DNA of 64,000 nt, taken from NCBI GenBank assembly GCA_022478985.1, contig JAKSZP010007888.1, positions 364,236 through 428,235 on the forward strand. Direction: 5' to 3'. The translations under genes were made by a program, and so were the position numbers. This document shows positions 33,680 through 45,300 of this stretch, piece after piece. The stretch is from Massospora cicadina. Taxonomy: Eukaryota; Entomophthoromycota; Entomophthoromycetes; Entomophthorales; Entomophthoraceae. Every line of letters starts with the position of its first letter. The stretch's first letter is position 1. The notes beneath the pieces are model-generated. The model saw only the letters and a list, made by a program, of their open reading frames with translations, did no database searches and was not told where the DNA came from.

Positions 33680-34800
33680 ATTGTTTTAGTTTCATATTGG
33701 TATATTGCCATCAAAAAAGTTCATAAACTATTAGACTTAAAAAATCATTTAACTAACAACCACTTGACTAAAATCACTTAAGCCTGCTGAAATAGCTAAT
33801 CATAAACATTTATTCAAATCAAACAAACTTTTAAATCATTCAAAAACTTTCAACCACTCATCCAATAAATTTATACTTTAGAAATCATATAAACCATCAT
33901 CCATTTTACCTAAACCCATTTAATCCATTTAATCAGCCAAAAGCCACCAAAATTAGGCAAAACGATTATTGGAAATATAAAACAACCAAAAACTACCAAA
34001 CGCTTATTAAAACCTATGAAACTCTTATATTAAACGAATACTAAAAACCTAACAAAAGAGTATCTATTGATATGAAAATTTTCATTTTTAGATCTTAAAT
34101 AAAACCTTTAAAGTATTCTCTACATGTTTTGAAAATTACCCTATTAAGTTCCCAAAATATATGAAGTACTAGTGCCAAGTTTTGTGATTTTTTATTTATT
34201 CAACATGAATAATGCATCATATAAACACTCAACATATTGATATTTTTGTAAAGTAGATCTTTAGTCTAATATTTAGTCAATTTCCACTTTTACTTATATT
34301 AGTTTGTGGGTTTAAATTTACCAAATGTCCTAATCATGTATTTGTTATATTGAATATGGCTATCAATAAATTTAGAAAGAAAAAAACCATTATATTGAAT
34401 CAATATAAAATCACTATCCACTCAGCCAATTCCAATTTAAACTATTGAATTAAGCCATTAACAACTTACCTGAAACCATTGATACCATTGAATAAACTTA
34501 AATCAGCCAACCACCACTCATATAAAACCAATTGTTAAACTTTCTAATTAACCAAAACTACCATTCACCTACCAAAACCTATGAACATATCGAATTAAAC
34601 AAACTAAAACCAAAAAGCTCATCCAAAATGACATATGATTTCCATTAGAATCTTACACTTTATTCAATCTTATATATAACATTTTCAAGATAACTATATT
34701 TTCTTAAAAATTAGCCTATGATCGTCCCCTATTTTTCTGCATTTGTACCAAGTTTGGTGATTTTTGGTTTAATTGTTTAAGCAATTATGTGTCACCCACA
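33680..34800. repeat. Degenerate direct repeat, about 570-bp unit, two copies
   Basis: The second unit echoes the first at a spacing of about 566-576 bp: CCAAAACCTATGAA (34570) against TTAAAACCTATGAA (34008); TACCAAGTTTGGTGATTTTT (34748) against GCCAAGTTTTGTGATTTTTT (34172); and shared AATCAGCCAA blocks. A weaker third relative may lie at 35400-35560. The copies are rich in CCA/AAACC on the plus strand. Confidence 0.6.
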
Positions 34801-36017
34801 CACATACACATATATATACACTGTATTTTTATATATAATAAAGTAGACTATCAGGTAGCTGCAGCTTCACCTGCGTTTAATATATGCTCTAGTCACTATA
34901 TAAAATTAGAAGATCAGCTAACTTAACTGGCGTTGCTTAAGTAATACTCTATGAATTCACAACCCATCCTTTAACAGCATGAGGCTAAAAGGTTAATTAT
35001 CTACTTTTATAAAAAAGATTCAGCAGTAGCAGGAACCACCTAACATTCAAACACACAAATCTTATTTTTTTAACTCTATATCATCAATTGATGATGATAA
35101 GAGGGTTGTAGGAAACATTGTTCATCCTAGCCAGAACAGTTTTATCATGTTATGGTATTTCTACCCTACCTTAGCTTGTGGCTATAGTTGTGTGCAACTT
35201 CAGTTGATTGCGGTTTTTTCCCTATCAATTATCTTTTATTAGGCTAGATGGTCCTATCAATTATCTTTAGTTTTTATAATGTTGATATCCCATCTTACCC
35301 AGTATTGTTTGTGGTTTAATTATACAGATAATATTAATTAGTTTATTTGAGGTAGTATAGATAATATTAATTATTTATGGTTTTAAATTATTAAATGGCC
35401 ATTAATAAGTTTATGAAAACAAGCCTGTCAAATCAGCTAAAAATTGCTAACTGCTCGCCCCTAAAACAATCAAACTCATTAGAACCTACCTAAAGCCACC
35501 AACTACTTTGTGAAACAATATGGACTACTAAATAAACCAAATATGAGACTGCTCAGCTGTAACATTATACAAATTACCATTAAAAATATACGTAATTCTT
35601 TCTTTTATATATAAAACCTTACTTTTATAAATAGTTTAGAAAACTTGTTTTGAGGTGCACACAGCCCCTGACTATTTATACTATAATCTAAAGCTCTAAA
35701 TACCATATATTTGGATGTTCTTCACATAACAGAATCTTGCACTATAATTATTATATATATATATAATATAGATTCACAGTTTTATTTATAATTTTGGTTA
35801 TAAATTGAAATGTGAAAACTTTTTCTACTTGAAAACTCAACAACCAAAAGTCATATGTATATCAAATCTTGCATAGATAGTAATTTTAATATAGTAGAAA
35901 TACTTCTATATGATTTATATATGGGTTTAGAGAATTTTAATATAACTCTAAATATAATTCATAAAAAATGAGAAGAGGAAGGGGCAGAAATAGGAGTTTT
36001 GGCCAAAATATATACTA
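34801..36017. other. AT-rich spacer with a TA/CA microsatellite
   Basis: Starts with CACACACATACACATATATATA-type simple repeat (34798-34820). The rest is AT-rich with TATATATATATA at 35753-35764. No gene was seen. Confidence 0.5.
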
Positions 36018-36152
36018 GGGGGTGGTTAGCCAGGCAGGGTAGTTCCTGCATCACTTTAATACAAATTTTGTTTGATACAGGGATGAAACCAGTGATGGCT
36101 ATAAAATGTATCATGTTATATTTGTCCCAAGATCGCCCACCTTGATAAATTT
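36018..36152 (+). mobile_element. SINE copy 2, decayed
   Basis: Aligns with SINE copy 1 (45830-45963): GGGTGGTTAGCC.AG..GGGTA at the head (A-box region), a degenerate B-box region GGGATGAAACC at about 36080, and the tail TATATTTGTCCCAAGATCGCCCACCTTGATAAATTTT. The tail matches copy 1 and the LINE/E tails. I could not find a target duplication. The minus-strand frame covering it is not a gene. Confidence 0.72.
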
Positions 36153-36159
36153 TGACATG

Positions 36160-36353
36160 TATATGTCTTATGGCTGAAAATAAGTTCAAAATCTGAGGTA
36201 TGAATTGATGTCATAGTTTGACAAGCCTAAATCATTGTAGATGGTCATTTTTAAGTTAGAGATGAAATAATTAGACAATTTAATTGACTAAAAACAGATC
36301 AAACTGAGTAATTTAGATGGCATTAGTAAGTTTAGTATTTAATTGAACCAATT
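36160..36353. repeat. Array segment with GGCATTAGTAAGTTTAGT, left of element C
   Basis: 36160-36240 (CTGAAAATAAGTTCAAAAT..GATGTCATAG..GTAGATGGTCAT) resembles 58270-58350, and GGCATTAGTAAGTTTAGT at 36310 matches units at 58347 and 58498. Element C therefore sits inside or beside a tandem array that resumes after its 3' LTR. Confidence 0.6.
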
Positions 36354-37096
36354 TTCAGACATTTGCCCTCTCAGATACAAAGAAAGAATGTTTTGGGTCA
36401 AAACCAGCTGAAAGGGGAATTGATAGGCATTTACAATCTTCTGATGATTCTAAGTACAAATCTAATAATATTAACAATATTGTTGACCAAAAGGCCTTGG
36501 TCAATTCTCAGTGGAACCCCACAAATTGGGGTAACATAATTTTGATAAATTCTAAGGCAACAACCAACAAGTTGAGAGGTTGTATTTCTCTGTTTACCTC
36601 GCAGACCATTGGGCGTCCATCAAATAGGACTCTCCCAGCCACCACCAGGTCCCTTAATGCACCTATGCGGGACTCGCCCCTTTTATAGGTGTGGTGGGGT
36701 CCCTTGAGGTAAAATAATTTCTACTAATGGGGATTGGCTAAAGCTAATTAAGCATTACTGCATGGGTTTGTAATGCCAGCCGTTAATTCCCCTTACATCA
36801 TACATCCCAGGAGAAGCAAGTGATCTGAGCTTTAATAGGCTACTGTAACAATTTTTCTAATTCAGACGGTAACAAGCCATACTAAACTTACTAGTAAATT
36901 CCCTCTGACATTTGATACTGTTTAAATACAGATCAGTCAGATAGTGAGGGGATTGCTTTTTCTCTTTGACCCCACACTACTTATAAAATTATAAAAAACC
37001 CAAGTTTTATTAGTGTATATTTATTAAATTTTATTAAAACTTTTGTGGGATCCAGCGGCGTAGGCACCAGCAAGCACCCATAAGCTGGATTCCTAA
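36354..37096 (+). repeat. Element C 5' LTR
   Basis: Highly similar to 57432-58181 (for example TTGCCCTCTCAG, GATAGTGAGGGGATTGCTTTTTC, GTAGGCACCAGCAAGCACCC). It ends GGATTCCTAA just before the primer-binding site; the 3' LTR ends CCTACA. Confidence 0.9.
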
Positions 37097-37099
37097 AAA

Positions 37100-37115
37100 T
37101 GGTGCTCACTACAGG
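37100..37115 (+). promoter_or_regulatory. Element C primer-binding site
   Basis: TGGTGCTCACTACAGG, identical to A1 and B, 3 nt after the LTR. Confidence 0.85.
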
Positions 37116-38380
37116 GTATACCTCTACACAAAAAATAGTTGCTCTTGAAACGCAACTGGCAAGCGTTTTATCTCGCCTTAAGGAGCTTGAGCAGCGCTCT
37201 TACAATCTTATCCTTAAGGAAAATTCACCCCTGGCGAAAGAAACGTCAAAACTTTTCTGTATGTTTATGAAGCTGCCATGTATGGCACAACTGATATGCA
37301 AAAAGTTCAATACATCCTTCCCTGTTTAAGCCTCCTGGTGCAAGAGATGAAAGCTCTCAACATGGACCCTTTGCTCACTTGGGCAGAGGTGAAGGAGGCT
37401 CTTTTGGCTGAATTCAGATCAAAGTAGATTCTATTAAGGAAAACAGGAATCTATGCGCCTTAGCATGTATGAGAGTGAACTGCTCCTTGCCTTTGCTGAA
37501 CGATTTTACCTCTCTGCGCAAAGGTTAACATCCTCTAACATGATCACCCTTGATGATACTATCACCACATTGTTAACTGGGTTAGCTTCTCAGCCCTCTC
37601 TAGACAGGCATAATATCTCAGTGAAACGCCATTTTAGGATGATCCGTGATTTAAAGGAGGCGTTAGTAGATGTTGCTGAGTTCTATTCATGTGTAACATC
37701 CTGGGAAGCTGAGGTGAATCCTTCAGCTCTCACTATTGAGGAGCTACCACCAGTTGAACAGTTGGGAGTAAGCCCTCCTGTGCCTATCCTCCCTGCAATA
37801 CCTACTCCCTCAGTGCGACTTAAAAAGGTTATCACTCCATCTTATGAATCAAAGCCCTGTAACGTAGTAACAACCATAATCCTGCACAAGCTCACTAAAT
37901 TTGCTGTGCCTACCCCTCCATCTAATTTGGTAAATGCGCGCCCTAAGGCTATTCAATTTCCTGTGGCCATCTTTCCTACATACATCGCAGTCTTACCAGT
38001 TGTTGAGAATACCCTTGGGGACGAATCAGAGGGGGTTATGATGATGTTGGTTACTATATATTAATAGTCACCTCAGAGGTAGAGGTTCCTGATCATTTTA
38101 ACGCTGGAGGAGTAGATGAGACCACCATTCCTGAGTAAACGTACCTCAGTCAAATTCTAGGGTTTCCAAAAGTGATTGACACTGCCAGAGATGGTGATCA
38201 TTTCTTAGCTGGCTTGATTCAACCTCTTCAGCGTGTTCATCCCATAAAATCTATCATTAATAACTACCATGAGACTGCTAAAAAACTCACCTCCACCTTA
38301 CGGCTCAAGGAGGTCTTAGCTTTGTCACCTAACTTTAGAGGAAATCTCACTACGATTGAAGTGGTCATTCAATGGTCTGA
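37109..38380 (+). pseudogene. Element C gag
   Basis: The frame begins right at the primer-binding site with TTGYTSTQKIVALETQLASV, a coiled-coil-like start (37099-37329). After a frame change, a long open frame at 37453-38064 (203 codons) contains ESELLLAFAERFYLSAQRL in the place of the Gag core, then a proline-rich linker (PPVPILPAIPTPSV). A CCHC knuckle was not identified. A further open piece is at 38172-38420. Structural protein of the particle; broken by frameshifts. Confidence 0.72.
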
Positions 38381-38690
38381 AAACTGGCCATCCTGGACAC
38401 TAGACCCTCAGTCACCGTAATCTCCACTAAGCTTATCAAGAAGATAAAGCTAGCGCCTGATTTGAAGTTCACACAAAAATTTAAAAAAGCTGGCCTCTAC
38501 AATACCGTGCTATTGGGGCATATTCTTCCCTTCCCATTCGAGTTGATAAGCTTATTTTATCACCCCCTGCTGTGGCTTTAGATAACAATGCGTATGATAT
38601 GCTCATCAGCACTCAGATTATGAATGAGTATGAGGGAGGAATCAACCTGAAGCAAGGTTACCTCTCGTTACTCAACTATGAAGTTTAATT
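38375..38690 (+). pseudogene. Element C aspartic protease
   Basis: AILDTRPSVTVISTKLIKKI near 38390 aligns with A1 VDSGAPINIVLTKL; the active-site Gly is Arg. The strand with ALDNNAYDMLISTQIMNEY near 38580 matches A1 LVNQNYDILIGTEFLRKY in another frame. Inactive. Confidence 0.7.
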
Positions 38691-38789
38691 AGTTTTATCA
38701 AATAAAGAATCCAGTAAGCATGAATACTCTTGCCTGGTTAAATACCCCCTCTCAGCTATACCTTTGTTTTTACCACTTCTGGGTGCAAC

Positions 38790-39440
38790 ATGAAAAAATT
38801 GTCTGATTTAGTGGATTCTAGGGAAAATATCCCTTTTTATGCTGCAGATGAGGTCGTTATTAAGCCTGATGAACAACGAGTGGTTTATACAAAATTCACG
38901 CTTCATATCCCTTGCCACTGTCTGTTGCACCTCGTTAGTATTGAAGATGTTAGTCCCTTGGAGCCTCAGGTTTTGCCTGGCATTATTGACATAGCTTAAC
39001 TAAGGCTTATTAATTTGCTATTGGGGAACCTCACCTCAAAGAAGATAGTTATAAAAACACCAGGAGATTGGCAGAGGCTTGTTAGTCCCTGTGGAGGACA
39101 TTAGACAAATTCACTCCATTGGTTCTATGATGGATATGGACCTGCCAACGGATAACTGGTGCGTACCTTACCCAACGTCCATATCTCATATGAGCTGGCC
39201 CCAGATGAGCTGGAAAATTTCACTCTCTCTTCAGTGACTATAGTGACATAATCTCCAAAACCAGATAACAACTATGGCCACATGAAGGGCTGGTGCTACT
39301 CCATTGATGTGGGTGATGCTCATCCCATCCAGTTAAAACCTTACCACAAATCAAAAGTAATTCAACAAAGAATGAGGACAGAGCTTCAACAGTCATTAGA
39401 TGCGGGGTTGCTAGTATCTTACCAAAGCCCATGGTCTTCC
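38790..39440 (+). pseudogene. Element C pre-RT connector and RT start, left piece
   Basis: 39282-39440 reads DVGDAHPIQLKPYHKSKVI, then RTELQQSLDAGLLVSYQSPW, the usual Ty3 lead-in to reverse transcriptase. It ends at SPWSS, where element D is inserted. The last five bases CTTCC (39436-39440) reappear at 46811-46815. The stretch 38790-38999 (a 69-codon frame) is the connector between protease and RT. Confidence 0.78.
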
Positions 39441-40791
39441 TGTCAAAATTTGAGGATCGCTCACTTTATAAATTATAATTTTTCACAGTAAATTGGGCCG
39501 AAATTTGCTAATGGAGCCTCAATTTTACCAGTTGCTTATGGTTTTAGAACCATTCAGAAACACACTGAGCATATGAAAATGGCTCCAACTTTTCTGGCTG
39601 ATTTGGGAATAATTTCCCCCATATTTGGGAACTTCAGCTGAGGCAGGCAAAGCTGCAAGCTGTGGATCCTGAGATCCCAACTTGCCAACACTCTCCAAAA
39701 GTGACTTAAGATACAAATTAGATGAAGATATATTAAATAGACTTTATTTAAGACTTGATTATTTGATGAATATTCATTAGTCCAGGCGCCAATATTTATA
39801 CTTCTAAGGCATCTCCTGGCCACCTTCAAGCACACAATCTCGACAGATATTTTATTACCTCAGTTTGGCCCTTGAACTGATATGACTGAGACCTATTGCT
39901 AGGTTAATTGGTGGCAAAATACTCTCATATTTGGTAGGATTTTGAGGACAAAAATTGCAACAGTGGGTGTGCAAAATGATTTTAGGATCATCTCTTAATG
40001 ATTTTTGTCTTACTGCTGATGAAATAAAAATTCTGGTATATTTTGTGGTCAATACAAATAAATGATGTACCCTTAATTGGGCCATTGGCAGGCCTCTCTC
40101 AATAGCACTAGGTACTCCCATTTGGGAAATCCATGTGCAAGTGCTATTGTGCCAGCTACAAATATTGACATATGAAAATTATTTCAACAAGCTCCAAATA
40201 TATTTTTTATCATACTGATGATGTAAATGACTCCCTAATTGGGATGTCAACTGGCCCACTCAATAGCACTAGTACTTCCATTTGGGCAGCCAATGTGTAG
40301 GTATTATCATGCCTATTACATGTACCAAAATACAAATATGCCCTAAGGTGGGAAATTGATTATGTTGTTTGTTCATTTGATTGTCCATGGGACTTTTAAA
40401 CGTTAACTTCAGGTTGGTCTCAAATAATTTTGTATATTAACTTCTTAATATTGGTTTTAACTAATTGGGACTAGTTGCTGAGGTTTGAGGCAGCAATAAT
40501 TGCCCAACTTTGCAAATGTCTTCAGCCCAAGATACCAATAAAATAAATACTTGAATTAACATTGAACTGATTGGCCCAGCTGAGTAGTTTCAGAGAAGGT
40601 TGGCTTAATGTGTGGGAATATTTGGCTTGACTTTATATTAATATAATTAAATCCTTGTTGTGATAATCAGCCCAAGCTGTGATATTGCAATAGGTTTTAA
40701 TTTAATTATTAGCTTAAGAATTAGTAGGAAAATTGGCCCGATCTGTAGGTTGTCAAAGGGTTTATTTTTGAGTCAACTGTAGAATCTGACA
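39441..40791 (-). repeat. Element D 3' LTR
   Basis: 1351 bp, bounded by TGTCAAAATTTGAGG on the left and AATCTGACA on the right (plus-strand view). It pairs with 45301-46810. It has no SINE: the site near 39950-39967 (AAAAATTGCAACAGTGGG) is empty. The complement of a purine tract (CCCCCC) follows at 40794. Confidence 0.9.
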
Positions 40792-40857
40792 TATCCCCCC
40801 ACTTGACTTGAACATAAGACCTATGCTTCCTAATTAGCCTTCAATGATCATTGTCAT

Positions 40858-41005
40858 TGTTAATTTTGGCCTGACCAGCTGACAAATCTGGAGTTGAATT
40901 CACATTTTGTTAATTTCTGCCTGAACTACTGATAATTCTGGATTTGGATCCTCATATTGTTAATTTTGGCCTGAACTGATGAAGATTTAGGAGTTATATC
41001 CTCTC
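40858..41005. repeat. 50-bp tandem repeat, three copies, in element D
   Basis: TGTTAATTTTGGCCTGA occurs at 40858, 40908 (as TTAATTTCTGCCTGA) and 40958, each followed by a CTG.TGA..AATCTGGAGTT-like stretch. It sits just inside the 3' LTR. Confidence 0.7.
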
Positions 41006-41189
41006 CCACCCCAAGTGTATGCTAGAGTAGTAATATGGTATTATTTATTTTTAATTTTTTAGTTTATATGCTTTTTTTCACTTTATATGAATGTTTTACT
41101 TTACTTTATTTTGTATGCAATGCTAATATTTTATATGGGCTTTTTTCATTTTTTATTTTTTTCTATTTTATTTCTTATTTTTTTGATCA

Positions 41190-42003
41190 GCCATCTTATT
41201 GAGTCTTTTTAGGAATGGACTTGGGCTGGTTAGGGTTGTCAAATTTGTTGGAACAGCTTCCTGAACGTTTTGGTGTATCATCGTTCATAATCAGTCCTCT
41301 TTTCCATTGGAAAGTAACTGGAGTTGGGATTGTTGTATCTGCACGAGCTCCCCCACTGTGATAAAATCCAGGGAGTAGGAAGTACAAGCTTCAGAGCTAG
41401 ATTCCATCTTATTGCAGTTTCGTTTGGATAAATCTGCAAGGAAAAAGTTATGTTGGCCTCTTTTAGAAAGTATCTTTAATTTTGAGTGAGCACCAGTTGT
41501 GGAAATTTGAGGATCGCTCAATTTATAATATAAATCCTGCACAGTAAATTGGGCTAAAGTTTGGCTGATGGATCCTCAATTTTGCCAGTTGCTTATGGTT
41601 TTAGAACCATTTGAGAAACATACTGAGCATATGCAAATGGCTCCAACTTTTCTGGCTAATTTGGGCTTAATTTTTCCCCCGTAATCAGGAACTTCAGCTG
41701 AGGCAGGCAAAGTTGCAAGCTATTGATCCTGAGATCACAGCCAGAGTCTACTCAAAAAAGCAACTTAAGATACAGTATAAATGAAGATATAATAAAATAG
41801 GCTTTATTTAAGTCTAGATTATTTGATGATTATTCATTAGGCTAGGCGCTGGTATTTATAACTCTAGGGCATCTCCTGGCCACCTTCGAGCATGCAATCT
41901 CAAAAAAATTCATCACCTCAGCTTGGCCCTTTAACTGATATAACTGGGTTATATTGCTAGGTTTATTGGTGGCAAAATACTCTCATATTCATGAGGATTT
42001 CAG
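41190..42003 (-). repeat. Truncated LTR, primer-binding site and leader inside element D
   Basis: 41498-42003 matches the first 505 bp (plus-strand view) of both D LTRs, starting TGTGGAAATTTGAGGATCG. 41190-41497 matches the sequence next to the 5' LTR at 44990-45300, including the complement of TGGTGCTCACT at 41485-41495. It is therefore an internal copy of the LTR-to-gag junction. Either one D element was inserted into another and partly deleted, or the copy arose by template switching during reverse transcription. The matching leader here lacks about 1.1 kb present at 43976-45105. Confidence 0.75.
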
Positions 42004-42299
42004 GCTTGAGCAAATATCTGGGAAGTTATCTGCTAAGGTCTTTATGGGAATAGCTACTTGAACATTGTTAAGCTTAGGTAGGTCAGTTGAAGATCTGGGT
42101 TGTAGATCCTAACCCTGATCAATAATTTGCTTTGAGTCAGGTTTTAATACCTCTGCTTGGGCTTCTTTGGTAGGTTTCAAGGGTTAAATGTTTTTGCTGT
42201 GGCCCAAGTAGTGACCATCATGATACCATTAGTCATAATATAGTTGAGGTTATTTTCAGCAACATCTTTAGCCCTAAAGAGCTCACCAGGGCCAGGTGG

Positions 42300-43980
42300 A
42301 ATGGTTTAAACATTGGTGGAGTTAGAGAATTTCGCCTCTACTCCACCTGCTCTTTCCCTCCTCACTGTCACTGTTGATTTCTATAGCAAAGTTGACCTCA
42401 GGCTTTATGTTGGACAGTTTGTAGCATTCTTAAGCAAAGTGTCCCTTTTGACCACGGTAGTGGCATATAATCAGCCCTTTTTGCTGCTTTTGCTAGAATT
42501 TTGGTTCTTAGTCTTAAATTTTTTTCCCTGATTGGACATAGTGTTGCTTTTTGGGCCTGAAAATTGAGATTTTTGCTGATCTTTGGCCTGATTAGGGGTA
42601 TTGAAATTGTGAGAACAACTAGCAAGTAATTGGTAAGCTTTTAAACTTCCAAGCTTCCATTAAATGCAGGTAACATGATATTGTGTAGTTTGCAGAAGGG
42701 CATAGTTGCGTGAACCATTATAATCTTGGCGTCAAACTTATCTATTGCGTTGCACCCAAACAGAACTTTTGCCTCATGTAAAAAGCTATCCACAAAGTCC
42801 TTAATAGTCTCATTATGCTTGAAATCAATATTAAGAAGCTCTCTTTCTTAGGTTTTTAATTTATTTGGACCTATAAACTGTTTTGTCACTGCAATTTTAG
42901 CATCCATATAGGACCAATCATAGTTGGATTTTTGCTTGGAAAAAGGCTCGCTGGTGCTTTCTGCCTTGAATCCATCAATTTGATTCAGGGGCTTTTCTTA
43001 CCACTGATAGGGAAATAATAGAAAATAGAGAATTAAAAGGTTTGAATTTTTAGTTTTTTATTAGATGCCAAGCGGGGGTAAAATAGAGAATCCACTTACT
43101 AAGTTGATAAAGGTATTTAAAACGTTGAGGCTCAACGTTCATATAGCTTTGGAATTTCTAAATTTAGTAGTATGGGATTTTAGCCTATCAAAGCTCAGAA
43201 ACATGCTTCACTATGGCTGAATGACTGATGGGGGCTTAATCGTTTGCAATACATACCTGTGGGGTAAAGTTTTATAAGGTTTAGTCAATCCCTTAGAGAA
43301 ATTAAAGCACCCTGGAGGACCCCCACGAAACCTATAAAAGGGTGTTTCATGCTTTGGTGCTGGCTTTGAATTAGTTATGCCTGTGCGAGAAACCTTTGAT
43401 GGACTCCTCAGGTTTACCCATGGAATCAGGGAAATTTGACTTCCCAACTTGGCACTATTTGCCAAGTTAGTCATCATAATAGTGTTTCCCTGATTTGTGA
43501 GGTTCCACCAAGGATCAGCCAGAGTATTTTGGCTGACAAAATCATCATTTACAATTTAAATTGATCTCACTATTATTGGGGACTTGTAAATGTCCGACAT
43601 TTCTCCTTTTTGGCCGATTTTGCCCTAAAACATTCTTATCATGAAGCCTGGAGGGCAAATGCCCAACAATCGTCGCCCAAATAGGGCATAACAAGGTCAC
43701 AGCTATGGGCATCAAGTGAGTTGATCAGTGTTGATCCTTTTTCATGGTCTGATGCTCCCCATATTGATTTTCTAAATAGCTTGAGGAAAGAGTGAACATT
43801 CTCATCCTTATCAACTTATGGTAAATTCAGTGGTTTGAAGTCATCTCACCCCAGTTTTGGGCATAAAGGTTATACTTTTTCTTGAACATCTTGGATTATC
43901 ATTGCTCATAATCAGCCCTCTTTCCCATTAGGGAGTATCCGGAGTTGGGATTACTGCCAGTACTCCAGGCATAGAACGGA
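42300..43980 (-). pseudogene. Element D Gag, central and C-terminal part
   Basis: On the minus strand: a segment at about 43980-43650 (DKDENVHSFLKLFRKSIWGA) with a Gag-like look; 43211-43477 (an 88-codon open piece); then about 42990-42680, with TKQFIGPNKLKT..RELLNI and FVDSFLHEAKVLFGCNAIDK, matching the Ty3 Gag core. A knuckle follows at 42422-42475 reading ICHYRGQKGHFA*EC: the second Cys is Arg and a stop lies before the last Cys. Inactive. Confidence 0.65.
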
Positions 43981-44149
43981 TGTTTGAAGTATCAATTTCT
44001 ATTTTGGTGTTGCTTTATAATGATTCAGTTTCATGATATTACTCTGAATTACTAAATTTTAATGCTTGAATTCAGCCTTTTTTTCTAAACTGTTTTTTGG
44101 CCAAAGGACAGAGCTTTTTCCTATTTTTTCTGTCAAAGCTGGGTGAGCA

Positions 44150-45300
44150 TTAGCCACTTTGTTTTTTGAGATTGTCATGCTTTTCTTCGAGTAAAGCTTG
44201 ATTGGACGTCATGCTTTTAATGTCTGCCCAAACTATCTACTCAGGAATTTGCAGTTGATACTTGCATTCTGAGTTCCCAAATCTCTAGAGTAATTAAAGT
44301 GTTTCTAGCCTGTAATCTCAACACAACTGTCCAAATTTAAAAAAACTCCTTGTTGTCTAAGGCATCATCCTCTTTTTTTAGTACTAGTGGTGCCCAACCC
44401 AAAAGGAGGAGCCGCCACGCATCTTAATTTGCAAATGGGCCAAACAAAGGGATTATCATAAATTAAGAAAACCTAATATAGCCCCTAGGTTATCAGCCTA
44501 GGAAGCCATATCAGATGGCGAGGAGGCTTTGGGGAAGCGTTTATCTGGCACCCACTTTAGCTGGCGGACCATGGAGGACAGCATTGGGGTGGGAGCATCA
44601 GCGACATGAGGCATAAGGAGGTATAATTGGGGGTTTTCTTTGTTTTTGAGGTTGGCAGTGTCCATCGCCTCAACGTATTGAGCAAGTTGATGCTAAGCAA
44701 AATTGATGAGAGCTGGCACACAAGTAAATGACTTGATGCGCCGTTGGGTTTAGGGATAATTGGGGTCAAAAAGAGAAGTTTATGCTGCATTGATGCATGC
44801 TAGGCTCGCATCAAAAGCAAGCTCCTCAATTTTGTACTTCACATTTTCCTCAAAATCATGAGGAAAATTGGGGATAGGAATACCCTCAACAAGGGGCTCC
44901 AATGCTATATGGAGTTGCTGGTGGAGGAGGGTGTTGGCTGGGGCAGCTGCAGCTGCAACTGCCATATCATTGAAATTTTTTATAAATGGGAAACACATTT
45001 TTTGAATGAAAACGATGGGAACGCAGATTTAGGAGGGTCAATGAAGAACATCTCCAAAGCAAAAGGCATCTCCTCTTCCTTATTCAGGACGACTGGTTTT
45101 GTTGCATGAGCTCCCCCTTTGACAAGATTTTGGGTGTAGGAGGTACTAGCTTTGGAGCAATTGTGACTGGGAAAATAATATGAGATGGCATGGTCACTAG
45201 TTTCCATCTCATTGTCACTTTCTTGTCTAGCTGATTCTGCCAGGAATTGGTTATGGGAATCTATTTCAAAGAGTGTCACCAGTTTTAAGCAAGCACCAGT
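44150..45300 (-). pseudogene. Element D Gag N-terminal part with E-type domain
   Basis: From 45345 the frame runs out of the LTR through an acidic segment (RQESDNEMETSD) and VLNKEEEMPFALEMFF. Then, after a frame change, 44780-44998 gives FPFIKNFNDMAVAAAAAPAN and ELAFDASLACINAA. A further frame reads QLAQYVEAMDTANLKNKENP and MPHVADAPTPMLSSMVRQLK (about 44700-44560). The whole segment aligns with the C-terminal domain of E1/E2. A coiled-coil stretch (SNQALLEEKHDNLKK) lies near 44180. Whether this is D's own Gag domain or an old E insertion is unresolved; the internal D leader lacks it. Confidence 0.6.
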
